The notes under the pieces were generated by a model. It worked only from the letters and a program-made list of their open reading frames with translations. It was not told the DNA's origin and made no database searches. DNA of 64,000 bases from NCBI GenBank assembly GCA_963920525.1, contig OY986438.1, forward strand, positions 176,757,093-176,821,092, in the 5' to 3' direction. This document shows, piece after piece, positions 9,375 through 21,100 of the stretch. The translations under genes were made by a program, and so were the position numbers. This DNA is from Dichetophora obliterata (lineage: Eukaryota; Arthropoda; Insecta; Diptera; Sciomyzidae). The number at the start of each line of letters is the position of its first letter. The stretch's first letter is position 1.

Positions 9375-11811
9375 GGCAGCTGCAAAAGAGTTTGTTATAT
9401 GGTAGAAAATGGTTTAAATAAAATAACTAACTAATTGTAATAATATGTAATTTATTTATAGGTAACTATATTAATTAATGGTAGCTAAAAGTTTTAATCA
9501 AAAGTCAACCAACCACAAATATGAATGGATATTTTTGTCTTGTCACAACTGTACATATATATTGTTATTATTTTTAATCCTTCTTTTTTGTTTTTGTATT
9601 AAGAATTATTAACCTAGCTTTAGTACTTTGATATTATTTTCATGTTAATGAAAGAGTTAAATTAAAACAACTTCACAAAATGTTTTTTTCCCCCCCAATT
9701 GAAGTATAAATGAATAGTCATTCAAAATTCCCCAGTTAAAGGCAGATAGCAATCTAATAAATATTTTACAATTCAATAGCACAAATAATGCAAGAGATCT
9801 GAAGAGTACGCTACATAGACAATAAAACTCTGAGTTGGATTTAGAGAACTTAGGACCGTGTTCTGCAAGAAATAAGCTTGTATTTAAAAAACATTTTAAT
9901 TAGATGTATACCTATCACCCTCAAGAAATATGTTTTATGGATATATGTACAAATAAAAATTTGTTTTCTTAAAATGTGAATACTTATTACACAAATTTTA
10001 TAAGCGGCTTACGGTATTTTATCATTGATGAAAAGACGAGCACGGTTCAGTTTTTTTTTTTTGTTAAATTATTTAAATTTTATTTTCGATATTTTGTTTT
10101 TCATTGAAAAACATCTTCGGGAGAGATCATTTGATTAACCAAAAAAACAAAAACACAACGTCTAGCACAACTAAGGTGACCGATTGTACCGAAATTACCG
10201 GTACAGTTTCAAAATTGTGTTCAATGTACCGTGTACGCAAGCTTTGCTTCGGAACATACATATTGTACCGAAATCTGTGAGAATATATTAACACCGAAAT
10301 TTTCCGAAAATCATAAAAGACAAAAAAAAAAGTGAAAGGAAAAAGGCACATCATTATCGCCAACTATGTAGGCAGCATGGTATCATTCGAACAGTTACAT
10401 TGCTTGAAGGCGACTTTGTTTCGACAATGGAAATCGGGCACACGTTCAATGTTTTTGTGGAATCGCTTGAATCGCGAAACAAAAATAGCTTTTTGTCATC
10501 GGCCGTGATTGCTGCGAGTCTAGACGAAATTATAACGAGTCAAATTACAACTTTATCAAATTACAACTCAATTATTTTACGGTTGGCATTATTATTTCTC
10601 TTGTTGTACAAGTAGTTGATGATAAAAATAATTCTCTTTTTGTTTCAAAAGCGGTGTGCATCGACTACTTCAAGAAGTGGATGTCCAAATTGATCACGTC
10701 AACATTTTTGTTTGGGCTGAACTCGACCAACCATCAAAATGGGAATATGAAAATGGGAAGATGCCGCAAAATTCATTGCTTAAAAAAAATCGATTCGACA
10801 TCGAGTTTGGAAAAAAGTAAAAAATTTACCGGTTTTTAATTTTAAGAGAAAAAAAATTTTCTCTGAAGAGAAAATGTAGCATTTGTTCATCCCATTTTAA
10901 AGACGATTTTTAAAATCTGACATGTTATACTTAAGTTATGAAAAAAGACCAATTCGTCTGTTTTTCGATAGTCCAAAAAAATGTTTTTTTTTTTGGGAAT
11001 CCTCTCGATGTGAGCTTTGATATAGGGGTGGTTTTTTTAAACTTTTTTTTGTATGGAGGCCGACGCACTCTAATGTATATAGGCATTTGCACAGAAAAGT
11101 CTACAGTGACCAAAAAATTAAAACTTATCAAAAGCTTATTATTTGATGATATTATCTAAAAGAAACATTTTCATTTTATTAATGTCGGCAATTTATACAT
11201 AAATTCATTTACCATGATGTTCAAATCGTCTGCGCTCTTTCACAAATGTAGTTTTACTTTTTCGTAAATGTTTAGTAAATGTTTCGTAAGCTTTTTGTTT
11301 TAGTAAAATGGAAGGCATTGGCTAAAGATAATGAAAAAATGGTTTAGGCAAGGAAATGGCATTATATTAAACTATTTTATTTAATTACTAAATTACATAA
11401 TTACTTAACTACCTTGTTACTTAATTGCCCAATTACAATGGACATTTAAGTAACGTTAAGCCATATCAAAAAGCTTAATAAAAAAGAAACGAGAGAAGAT
11501 TTTTAAATTTGATCACTAGGAAAATAAACTCATGTTATTTTAAACCCTTCTAAAAAAGTTTTATACAAAGTCTTGCTCAATTCAGAAAGTTTTGCTAATT
11601 TTGAAAGCCAAGTCAAAAATCACTTCCATTTTTTGTAAAGTAACGCCAGCACATATTGTTGTTTATATTTTTAAATAATTAACGTCGATTGTCGACATTG
11701 TTTTTACTTAAAATAGTGCTTCTTAATTACTACGCAAATATATTGAAAATTAGACATTTTTATTTTTTTTTTTTAATATTTCTTCGTACAAATCATCCGT
11801 AACGCCAGTTT
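9375..11811. other. No gene seen; AT-rich intergenic sequence
   Basis: Poly-A/T rich sequence. Between 10160 and 10330 the motif GTACCGAAAT recurs. Short frames on the plus strand at 10380-10840 faintly recall a hAT-type transposase, but the likeness is too weak to call. No transposon ends were identified. Confidence 0.4.
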
Positions 11812-12785
11812 GGATATACCCATATATGTATGAAGGTGGCCCTTATTTTAAAATTTTTTTTTATTTAAATTGATCCTCCTAAAAATATTTGAATAGATGA
11901 GAAATGATAAAATATGAAATTTCAGATCAATCCAAAGTGATTTAGAGGTCGCTCAAGTGGGTGGAACATACAAAAAAATATGAAATGAAAACAAGATGGC
12001 TCCTTCATCATAATTTGAGATAAATTTTCTTGCTTAAATTAAAAAATATCCTTTTTTTAAGGTTTTTATTATTTTAAAACCTAAAATCAGGTACATATCA
12101 GGTAAATATCTTATTAAATATCTTGAAAACCCTGAAAATCCAAATATTTTCGAATGCAAATCGAATTTTTTTTTTAATTATTTAAGTTACTTCAAATAAG
12201 AAATAAATGCTTTTTGATCGATGTGACAGAAACAGGCACTTTGAGGGTTTTGGAAAAAAAGTCAAGTTTCAACAGCTATAACTTTTTCTACCTAGTTATA
12301 GTTTTCTAATTTTAGTTTATTTAATCGTTTGTACAAAATGGCTCAAAACTATGCCACAACTACCTGTGATGTTGTATTTTAAAATTTGGCATTTTTGGAT
12401 TTTTGGGATTTTTTTTCGAAAAAATACTCAAACTCGAAATTTTTAAATCGGTACACTTCTAGGAAAAACTTTCATAACAACCAGGTTATTTTTTCTGTCA
12501 ATATTAGTCATAGTTTCAGAAAATTTTTTAATTACATTTTTGTAAAATACTGTCGTATTTACTGTCATAAAAAATAAAAAAAAAAAACCAAATTTCGTAT
12601 ATTCCACCTAAAAAATTATATATTTCGTATATTCCACCCACTTGAGCGACCACTTAAATCACTTTAGATTGATCTGAAATTTATAATTCTTCATTTCTCA
12701 TCTATTCGAATATTTTAATAACAATGCTACTTAAATAAAATTATCCCATAAAAGCAGGGGCCGCCTAAATATACATATATACACC
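11812..12785. mobile_element. Foldback element with long terminal inverted repeats (ends approximate)
   Basis: The segment 11812-11970 recurs as reverse complement at 12625-12785. The best part is GATTTAGAGGTCGCTCAAGT / GATTTAAGTGGTCGCTCAAG together with GAATAGATGAGAAATGA. The arms are about 160-170 bp at moderate identity, and the interior is AT-rich without a coding frame. This fits a non-autonomous DNA element. Confidence 0.65.
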
Positions 12786-12789
12786 AACG

Positions 12790-14790
12790 GTGGGCAAGTG
12801 CGGCTCATTGAGCTGCATGCGGATCTTTTTTGAGTAAAGAGCGGCTCTTTTTTCATTTTGATATTTCAAAATATATAAAAAAAAAATAAAAAAATTGTAT
12901 GTATCTCGTCAAATTCCATGGAATTTTATGTTGTTCTGTAGTTCTGTTCTGTAACTTTTCTCACCGCAGTTCTCACCACATTTTCTCACTTTGACGTCAT
13001 TCTCACTTGTACTATTTCTGTAATAAAATGAGATAAATCGGCGACTTTTTTCGAATGTTTCATTTCTACTTTCGAAGGAATTCGATAGCCTAAGTGTTTC
13101 TATAAGCTAAAATATGCATGTTGTTACTTGATGAGAAAAATATATGCTTGTTGTGAGTAATTTTGCTGGAGCACCTGGAATATTAGTAGCTGAAAAAAAT
13201 CTAAAGAAGAAGGATTCGGTTAATCTCTAACGAAAAATATAAGTTCTTCACAATAATATTTTGTTCTAGATAATATTTTGTTCTAGACCGCAGTTTTGTA
13301 CAGGACATATTTCACCATAAAATTATTTTGAAAAATAAAAGATATTTGGTGAACTATGCGTATAACTACGGTTTTAAAGCCAAATTAAGATAAAGGTATT
13401 ACAAATGAAGCACAATGTAAAATTGTTGAGTTTTTTAGTTTATTAATTTCTAAAAGCAGCACACATATAATTGTACAGAAAGTGCTCTACCATTAATTTT
13501 ACTTTCATGTGTTCCCCCTCGCGTGTGTATCTTTTTCATCACGGACCACTTTACTCGCTTATCAGTTACAGAAACACTGGCTTTCGCAATAATAAGTATT
13601 GTGGAATGAAATACTGTTACGTCAAAACAAATTACCATTTTCTGCAATAGTTACAGAAACGAGCTGCTGCTTTGTTCTTTAAATTCAAATTCCAAAGAAT
13701 TCCAAGTTGATTTATCGTTGTTTGACCAACGATTCGACAAAAAATTTGATAATGTGTACCCAGTCTTTCTTTCATGAATGTTTTCTTTCATTGTGGTTTA
13801 ATTTTTCTCCATGAAACAATAACAAGGTAACCTGAGATTAGAGAAAAGTCTGTAAACAGTTGAGCTGGATGCCGAAGTCAGGTTTTCGAATTGTAGTGTC
13901 CCTAGTAGTTGTTGATGTTGCGAAAGGCTTCAACCAATACAGAAAAAAATTTAAAAAATATTGGCCAAAGATTTGTTTTAAATATCGTTCTAATTTTGTT
14001 TAAAAAGTTGATATGACTTTTTTTTTGTTATTAGTGTGCAGATACACATAATAAATATTAATTTTGATTTTTTTTAATAATAATACCTTAATTTATTCTT
14101 TTGGTTTTTTGTCTCTATTGAAGCACGATGCGATTCTTTAGAAGGTTTTGAAAATCTGAATGAAAATCTGGTATATAATATTATTTAAAATTGAAGTGCA
14201 AGCTTTTTTTAACCAGTAAATTCCAAACGTACTAAGTCGATTTTTATGAAAAATGTTTTAAAATATGATATATGTGCTACAGTATTTTAAAGTGGTATTT
14301 TCCTTTCGAGATTTTAATAATAAGTATATTTAATTAATGTGTTTAGTTTTTTAAGTAATCATCTCAGATGGCACTCCTTGCTTGATCGTTGTCTTTGCAC
14401 GCATTTGTGTTGCGAGAGTTTCAATAAACTAAATGTTGCTCTCTACTTTTCTCTTTTTGTGCTCAATTAGCACAGCGCAACAAAAAAAAAACCAAGCAGA
14501 TGAGCCACAAGCAAGGCGCAAAGTGAGGTACATATCGTCACAACACCTACAAAATGGTTATGTGTTTTTCAGTAACCTCCCAGGAAAAAAACATGCGATC
14601 GTTCCTATGAGGAGCAACAACAGAGCGCTCTTTTGCTGATTTATTCTATCAAAAAGTGAGCACTTGTGCTCTTGTGCTCCTTTACTGTTTTAATAAATCA
14701 ATAGGCGAGCAATCAATAAAAAAAAGCACGTAAAGTGAGTCATGTGCTTTGTAAGAAACTCGATCATTATTTGCTGTGAAAAATCGGCCA
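12790..14790. other. No gene seen; possible unrecognised transposon sequence
   Basis: AT-rich noncoding sequence. From 12795 there is a run with GCGGCTC motifs, and 14470-14740 has clustered GAGC(A/G)CT motifs that reappear at 15240-15400. This is the style of subterminal motifs in hAT elements, but I could not define ends. Confidence 0.35.
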
Positions 14791-14794
14791 TATT

Positions 14795-14990
14795 GTAGTC
14801 TAGTGGAGAGTGCGCTAGACTTACAATCCAGAGGTCCCTGGTTCGAATCCGGGTTCGGGCATGGTTCTTTTCACTTTCTTTGTTCGTTCCTACATTTAAG
14901 AATTATGAAAAACTAAAAATCCACAGCTAAATTGTGGGAAAATGTGGAATTAAAGGATAGGAACAACTAAGGGCTGAAAATGCTTGCCGA
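14795..14990 (+). mobile_element. tRNA-derived SINE
   Basis: The head (14798-14872) reads like a tRNA: an A-box-like TAGTCTAGTGGAGAGTGCG and a perfect B-box core GGTTCGAATCC, with a possible UAC anticodon loop. The acceptor stem does not pair well (about four of seven positions), so a working tRNA is unlikely. The tail AAGGGCTGAAAATGC at about 14970 matches the tail of the SINE at 25456-25795. Confidence 0.65.
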
Positions 14991-17640
14991 GGTTAAGGCA
15001 TAACACACACTAGCCTCGGTTAAAAGCAATTGAAAGCATTATCTTTCACGTCTGTTTCGTTTAATCAATAATTCACGTATGGTTCTAATCAATTTCTCTA
15101 GCTAATCTATCCCTTTCCTTTCACGTCAAAGACCAAACCTTGTTTATATAAGGCGCATGTTGGTTCTTTGATCTTTTAAAAAAAACATATATTTTAAATG
15201 TTTCTTTGCTGATCCATTTGAATCATTTATTGATCGCTTCTTTTGAGCTCCTCTGGGATATTAAAGGGAGCGCTACCCTTCCTAGGACATGCAATGTTGA
15301 AAGACAACACAAAATACACCTAGCTTAGATCAATAAGGAGCACTCCACTGCTCCTCAGGGAGCACTCCCAGATCGCTCTTAGGATGATCCACTTTTTTGC
15401 TGGGCTTTCAGGTGAGCAAATATACTGATTTTTTGCAGAGCATTTCTACTACTGCGAGCACATAGCAGTTTTGATCATTTCTAAACTAAAAAAGATCTAA
15501 AAAAACGGCATATGCGGAAATATGGGCGATAGTTAGTGTTAATAAAATATGCAATAAAAAAATTGACAAAAATCATGTAACCATTTTTGTAGGCGCAGCG
15601 AGAATATACGTACAATAGATAGGTTCTGTGCTCCATACGTTTTCTAAACATATTCCAGATCCGCCTTGCTAGGCCATATTCTAAATTCTGATTGCAATAT
15701 GACCACGTAGGACGAATAAATGTCCAGAAAATTCATAAACTAAATTAGCGCCGTTCAATAACGTTACTTTTCCGGCGTATTTTATTTAAAAGTTTTTGAA
15801 TATATCATCTGTTCATGGAAAATTGTCTGCTTAATCCGAATATGCAATCAGATTTTTCATGTAATTGACCTGTTACCCAAAATGGTGGCACTATTTTAAG
15901 AATTTCTTCATTTTTCCTTTGATTTTTTATTATAATCTACAACTACGCAATATAAAAATTGCAAATAACACAAGATTGTTGGCCATTTTATGCAGTTTAT
16001 TGAAAATAACATTATCTATCATTATCATCATTATTACAATAGAAAATAATTTTTTGGGGAAACCATGTTCACATCATATATTAAATTTTAATCAGTTTTC
16101 CTTTACTTTAAAACGTTTTAAACGACGACAATCAGAAGAGAAATGGTGTATTTATGGCGATTGAAGACGAAATCGCATCGAAATGTATCCAAAAAACTCA
16201 CAAAAAAAAATCCCGAATTGATTTCTCACAATTTTGTATTATGATGGTAATCAATTTTTAAGCTTTATTTTGAAACAAAAAACGAGCCCATACAAGAAGT
16301 GGGTTTTTGTTCAAAAAAAGAAGTAAGCTGACCGGCACTCCAAAGGTTCTGAAATACATGATCAAAAACGCTAGCTTTCTGTATAAGCATTTCGAACGCA
16401 ACCGCAACCGCAAGCATAAGTTGCGTCCATATTATTTCAGTAGCGTCCTGAATATTTTTCTAGTGCGAACTAGGTAATATTTTTTAAGGCGTATTAGGCC
16501 AATAATAAAATAATGGCAGCAATATCATTACAGTTATTTATCAAGGAAGTTTTAAAAAAATCTGAAATGAATGCATATTTGAAACATAAATAAGAAGAAC
16601 TCGAAGAAGAACTTTTCAACACAGAAGTGATATTATAACTTTCAAAAAACTATGCAGACATTCACAAAGAATCTAACATTTTATGGTGTTTTCCTAAACC
16701 CCAAAATTATCGTTGATATAGCTTGACAAAGTCGATGTTGTTACAGCTTAACTTTTTGTTTGTTTTTTTTTATTCTAAGCATCCTAAAAGATTTTGCAAG
16801 AGTCAGGATTCTGGATTTTTATAGCACCAAAAGCAGATACAAATTTTTAATGTTTGCTTATTAATACATGGTTTTTACGCCAGTTCTTAGTATTCTTTTT
16901 TACTTCCATTTTTTGGATCCAAGGCTTAAAATAATTTTGAATGGCACAAATACTCATACGTTATTCATTGAATGTCTTAATTTATATAAATTTTTTTTTC
17001 TTATTTGCATTATATGATTTATATCTCATAAAAGTCTTATGATATTGTTTAGTTTTAAAATACAGGAGACTGTGATAGTTTGTACAGTTGTATATTTTAA
17101 TCACTTATTTTCAGTAAAAATATGATTATTTACACCCACTTTAACTTTAGTAACTACCGCCTAAAACTAGATTAGATACATTTTATGAATTGTAAATGCG
17201 TTTTAATGAAACTAACTAAAATTAAAAAAAAAAATATAAAAGAAAATACAAAACTTCAATTCAAAACAATGAACTTTTAACTTAAGTAGTTTTAAATATT
17301 ATAGCGCTAAAATTGTAAAATTTTTAAACCAATAACTGTTTTGAATTCATAAATTAAACTTTTAAGTGTATAAAAACAAATATCTATATTTCTGTGTATC
17401 TATGAATAAAAAAATCTATATATATAAAAATATAAAAAAATATTAATTGAAATGTTAAATATTAAAATCTATCATAAATGTGTAAAATACTACTAAAAAA
17501 AAAAAAACAAAATATATCTATGTAAACCCCCAGGAAAACACAAAAACTTAAGTGTCATTGAACCCAGCTTAAGTTCAATCTAAAAAAAAAAATTAATAAA
17601 CTTCCCACAAAAATGAAAATTTTAAAATTTCGAACAAAAA
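14991..17640. other. No gene seen between the SINE and the cuticular protein gene
   Basis: AT-rich intergenic DNA. At 15240-15420 GGAGCACTCC-type motifs recur. At 15600-15880 the minus strand faintly resembles the C-terminal part of a LINE reverse transcriptase, below the level for a call. Nothing else identifiable. Confidence 0.4.
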
Positions 17641-17648
17641 TTTTGAGT

Positions 17649-17654
17649 TTTATT
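17649..17654 (-). terminator. Probable polyadenylation signal of the cuticular protein gene
   Basis: AATAAA on the minus strand, about 100 bases beyond the TAA stop of the gene, a usual distance for a fly 3' UTR. Confidence 0.5.
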
Positions 17655-17754
17655 TAATTTAAATAAGCGTCTTAAATAAGCCTAAAATTAGAATTAAAAA
17701 CAACCTAGCGAAAATAAAAAAAACAACAACTATTTGATGAATGATGTCTAAGAG

Positions 17755-18179
17755 TTAATCCTTCTTGAACCACACGAATTCATATTCCTTGAGAGCGTTT
17801 TCTGCTGGTTTCGTCCTGGCGTCATCCAACTTGCGCCAACGTATGCGCGGTTGATAGCCAAATTCATTGGCTATATATTCAATAGTGCGCTCCACGTTAT
17901 CATCGCCGATGGAGAAAAAGTTGCCCATCTTGTTGCCGTTTCGAGCGCCCGTCTCCTCGTGACCATTATAATCGAGTAAGTATTTGAAATGATACAAATC
18001 ACCGTTGTCACTCGAAGCAGATGAACTAGATTTCAAACTGGGGCCATTTGGGCTGGTGTTACTGATGGCCGCGTTTGGAGTACCATTCTTTTGTGCACCC
18101 CCGGAAGTTGAACCAACTGTTGCAGAATTTCCAACAGAGGTCACTGCTACAGCTTGTTGCTGCACTGCTGGATTTTGTG
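17755..18179 (-). CDS. Cuticular protein gene, last exon: linker end and domain 2
   Basis: Acceptor CTTTTTATAG before 18179 (62-bp intron). It encodes a Gly/Ser/Asn-rich segment and then the second chitin_bind_4-like domain and the C terminus Glu-Phe-Val-Trp-Phe-Lys-Lys-Asp before TAA. Confidence 0.9.
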
Positions 18180-21100
18180 CTATAAAAAGTGGTTTGTGTC
18201 AAGCATAATATCAATAAGTGCCTTGGCTCAAGTTTAGCTACCATTTGAAAGCGGTTTTTGCGGCGCAATAGCGTTATTGGATAATCGAATGTCTATTTCT
18301 AGTGCCTGTTTTTGTTCTGAGTTGGTGCTGGTGGTTGGTGTACCTGCAGCGGTTTGTGTATTTGATGTGCTTGGTGCGATTGGTGTCTGACTTTCGCTGC
18401 TGGCAACGGGAGTGTTCAGTTGATTCACGGTGCTTACGACCGTCTTACCTAGTATGGGGTTGGTAAGGGGTTGTTCATTATTAATTATTGTTATACCAGG
18501 ATTGCCATAACTTTTGCCTGTGTAAAATTGATGAAAAGTTTTATACTTGTTGGTGTTTTCTTGTTTTTGCTATGCTTACTGTTTGCAATGTTTTTGGTGG
18601 CGGGTGTTTTTTGCGTGAATTTTGGAATGATTGGTGTTTTTGTTTCTGTTTCTGTTCCTGTTTCTGTTCCTGTTTGACTTTGTGTGAGCATTTTTGCAGC
18701 TCTGAATGTGTTTGTTGCTGGTAATTTTGTTGTTGATGTTTGTGATGATATTGCAAAGGGCTTTCGTGTTGTTATGGTTATAACAGGCAACACATTTTGC
18801 CCGCTTACCATCTTGATCATTTCGTTTACTATACCTTCTATTGCATTTGTTATCTTAGGTGGTTGCAGCACAGGACGTAATCCTAAATTTGTGTCTTCGT
18901 TGTTTTCATCCTTGACTAGGTCATTTTTGAGGAAACAACCAGAGCATGCCTTGCCGTTGAAATTGTATTTTGGTAAAGGTTTATTGGTAACAATTGGTCT
19001 CGTGGTTGTGGTTGTTGCAATAACTGGCTTGGCCTTGGGCTTGACAATCATTTCAATGGTTTCTGAAATTTTTTTCATAGTTATTTTTTATATTGATACA
19101 AAATGTTTAGAGATTTACAAGTGTTTACTTACTCGGTGGCGATTCATAAGGATAATTTCTCATAGCCAGAATACGAAATTTGCCCTCCTCATCGGTTGCA
19201 TAGACTGTTACATGATAAATGCCATCGGCAGTGATGAAACCAAATTCACCCATAACAATACCGCGCTCATCTGTCGAATATATAAAGTATATAGAAAATA
19301 CAAAATAACAACTTTTTAATAAATTTAAGAAAAAACATCATCAAATTAATGAGACCACTTCTTTAGTGCATCTGCATTCCAATGCAATGAATGTTGTGAT
19401 TAATTTTTTGAATCTAAACAAGTTAAATCCAGCAACCTAAATATATACCAAATCGATTAACGGATTATGGTAGAGAAGATAAGAAAGAAATTATAAATAT
19501 CAGCGCTTTAAAACTAACGTGTGAGTCATTTTCAATATAGGTTTTATATTACTCTAAATTTGAATACTTTATTTACTTACATAAAAAGTTAAAAGATCTA
19601 CTAAATATATAGCTAACTTTGACTTAGTTGTTTTGTTCACAGATTTATAGTGAAATTTTATGAGAAATATGCATTATTTTTGCAAAGAAATGCATGATTT
19701 TTGCATGAAATTGATCACTTGTGCGTAGATAGAATGGTCTGATTTTGTTAAAATATGCACCGTTTTGTTTGATAACTCCTTGCTATTTTGAAGGTTATTG
19801 TATTTTGCCTCTGTCATAGAAACTTGTGACCATATTGGCAAAAAACTGGGACAATCAGTTTTCACAAGCTTCTCGTGCGGCGAATGTTTTGCATGAAGTT
19901 GATCGCTTTATTTAGCATAGATAGAATGGTCTGATTTTTTTAAAATATGTACCGTTTTCTTTAACAACTCCATGCTATTTTGAAGGTTATTGTATTATGC
20001 CTCTGTCTAAGAAACTGGTGACCCTATTGGCAAAAAACTGGGACAGTCGGTTTTCACAAGCTTCTCTTGCGGCGAATCTTTTACCAGCAAAATCATTCGC
20101 CATAGACAGGAACCGTAGTCACTTGGTGTCAAGTCCGAACTATAAGGTGGATGCATAAGAACCTCCCAACCAAGCTTCCGGTGCTTCTGGCGAGTTACTT
20201 TCGATGTATGTGGCCTGGCGTTTTACTGTTGGAACATATTTCCTCTCAAATTGGCAGAGATGGCCGCTTCTGGGCGATTCTTTCCTTCAGACGGTCCAAT
20301 TGTTGACAGTATAGGTCCGAATTAAGAGTTTGGCCGAAGGGGACTAGCTCACAGCATATAATTCTTTGATAATCCCACCAAACTCACAGCTAAACCTTTC
20401 TGACCGTCAATTCTTAGCCAACGTTTGCGACAGTTTACTGCGATTCGACCACAACCGGTTTCGCTTGACGTTGTCGTAAGTGATCCACTTTTCATCACCA
20501 GTCACCATTCGCTTCAGAAATGGGTTGATTCTATTAGCTGAAAATTCGGAACATGAGGTTTTTTGCTTTACCTCGTGTGGTACCCATGCATCGATATTTT
20601 TTTTGTTGTATTCAGCCTTATTCAAGTGGTTTCAACATTTTTTTGTGTGCAATATTTAGCTTCTGTGCAATCGACGTCCTATTCGAACGAATAATAACCC
20701 TTTAGCCTTTATCATAGGTTTAAGAAGAACTTTTAAGCATAGGGTTAATATATACCCTACGGAGAAAACAGAGTCAATTGCCTTTAAATAACTGGCCCCG
20801 TGACAGCTCAAATGAACAGCTATCGCAGGATAGGTCTGATATAACTCGTCACGGAATGGGGTTTATGTGCATGTTACGGAACAGAAAGCCACTATGTTTT
20901 TAACGTTGACCCCTGCCGCGAAGGCTTAATTCAACGGTGCTCCAAAGTTTGGGACAAATATGAAGCGTCGGCCCACGCCCCTTAGGAATTCAAGAAAGAG
21001 CACTTTTGAAAGGTTCCCCTAGTAACATGCAACACCACCTTGTCGTCATATTGACGCAATTCATGACCGTGGCACTTTTAGCTACTTGAGTTTTATACAT

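Noticed and set aside
10380..10840. hAT transposase fragment
   Set aside because: The similarity is a few residues around Ala-Val-Ile-Ala-Ala-Ser-Leu-Asp; no signature motif or element ends support it.
14795..14872. Functional tRNA gene
   Set aside because: The B box is perfect, but the acceptor stem pairs at only about four of seven positions and a SINE tail follows. The same applies to 25456, 42795-42857 and 52566-52636.
15600..15880. LINE reverse transcriptase on the minus strand
   Set aside because: Only a faint resemblance near the C terminus, with stops throughout and no conserved motif.
18684..19319. A 211-codon plus-strand frame over the cuticular protein gene
   Set aside because: It lies antisense to exons that splice in frame into a recognisable protein. 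It has no features of its own beyond hydrophobicity caused by reading Thr/Lys codons backwards.
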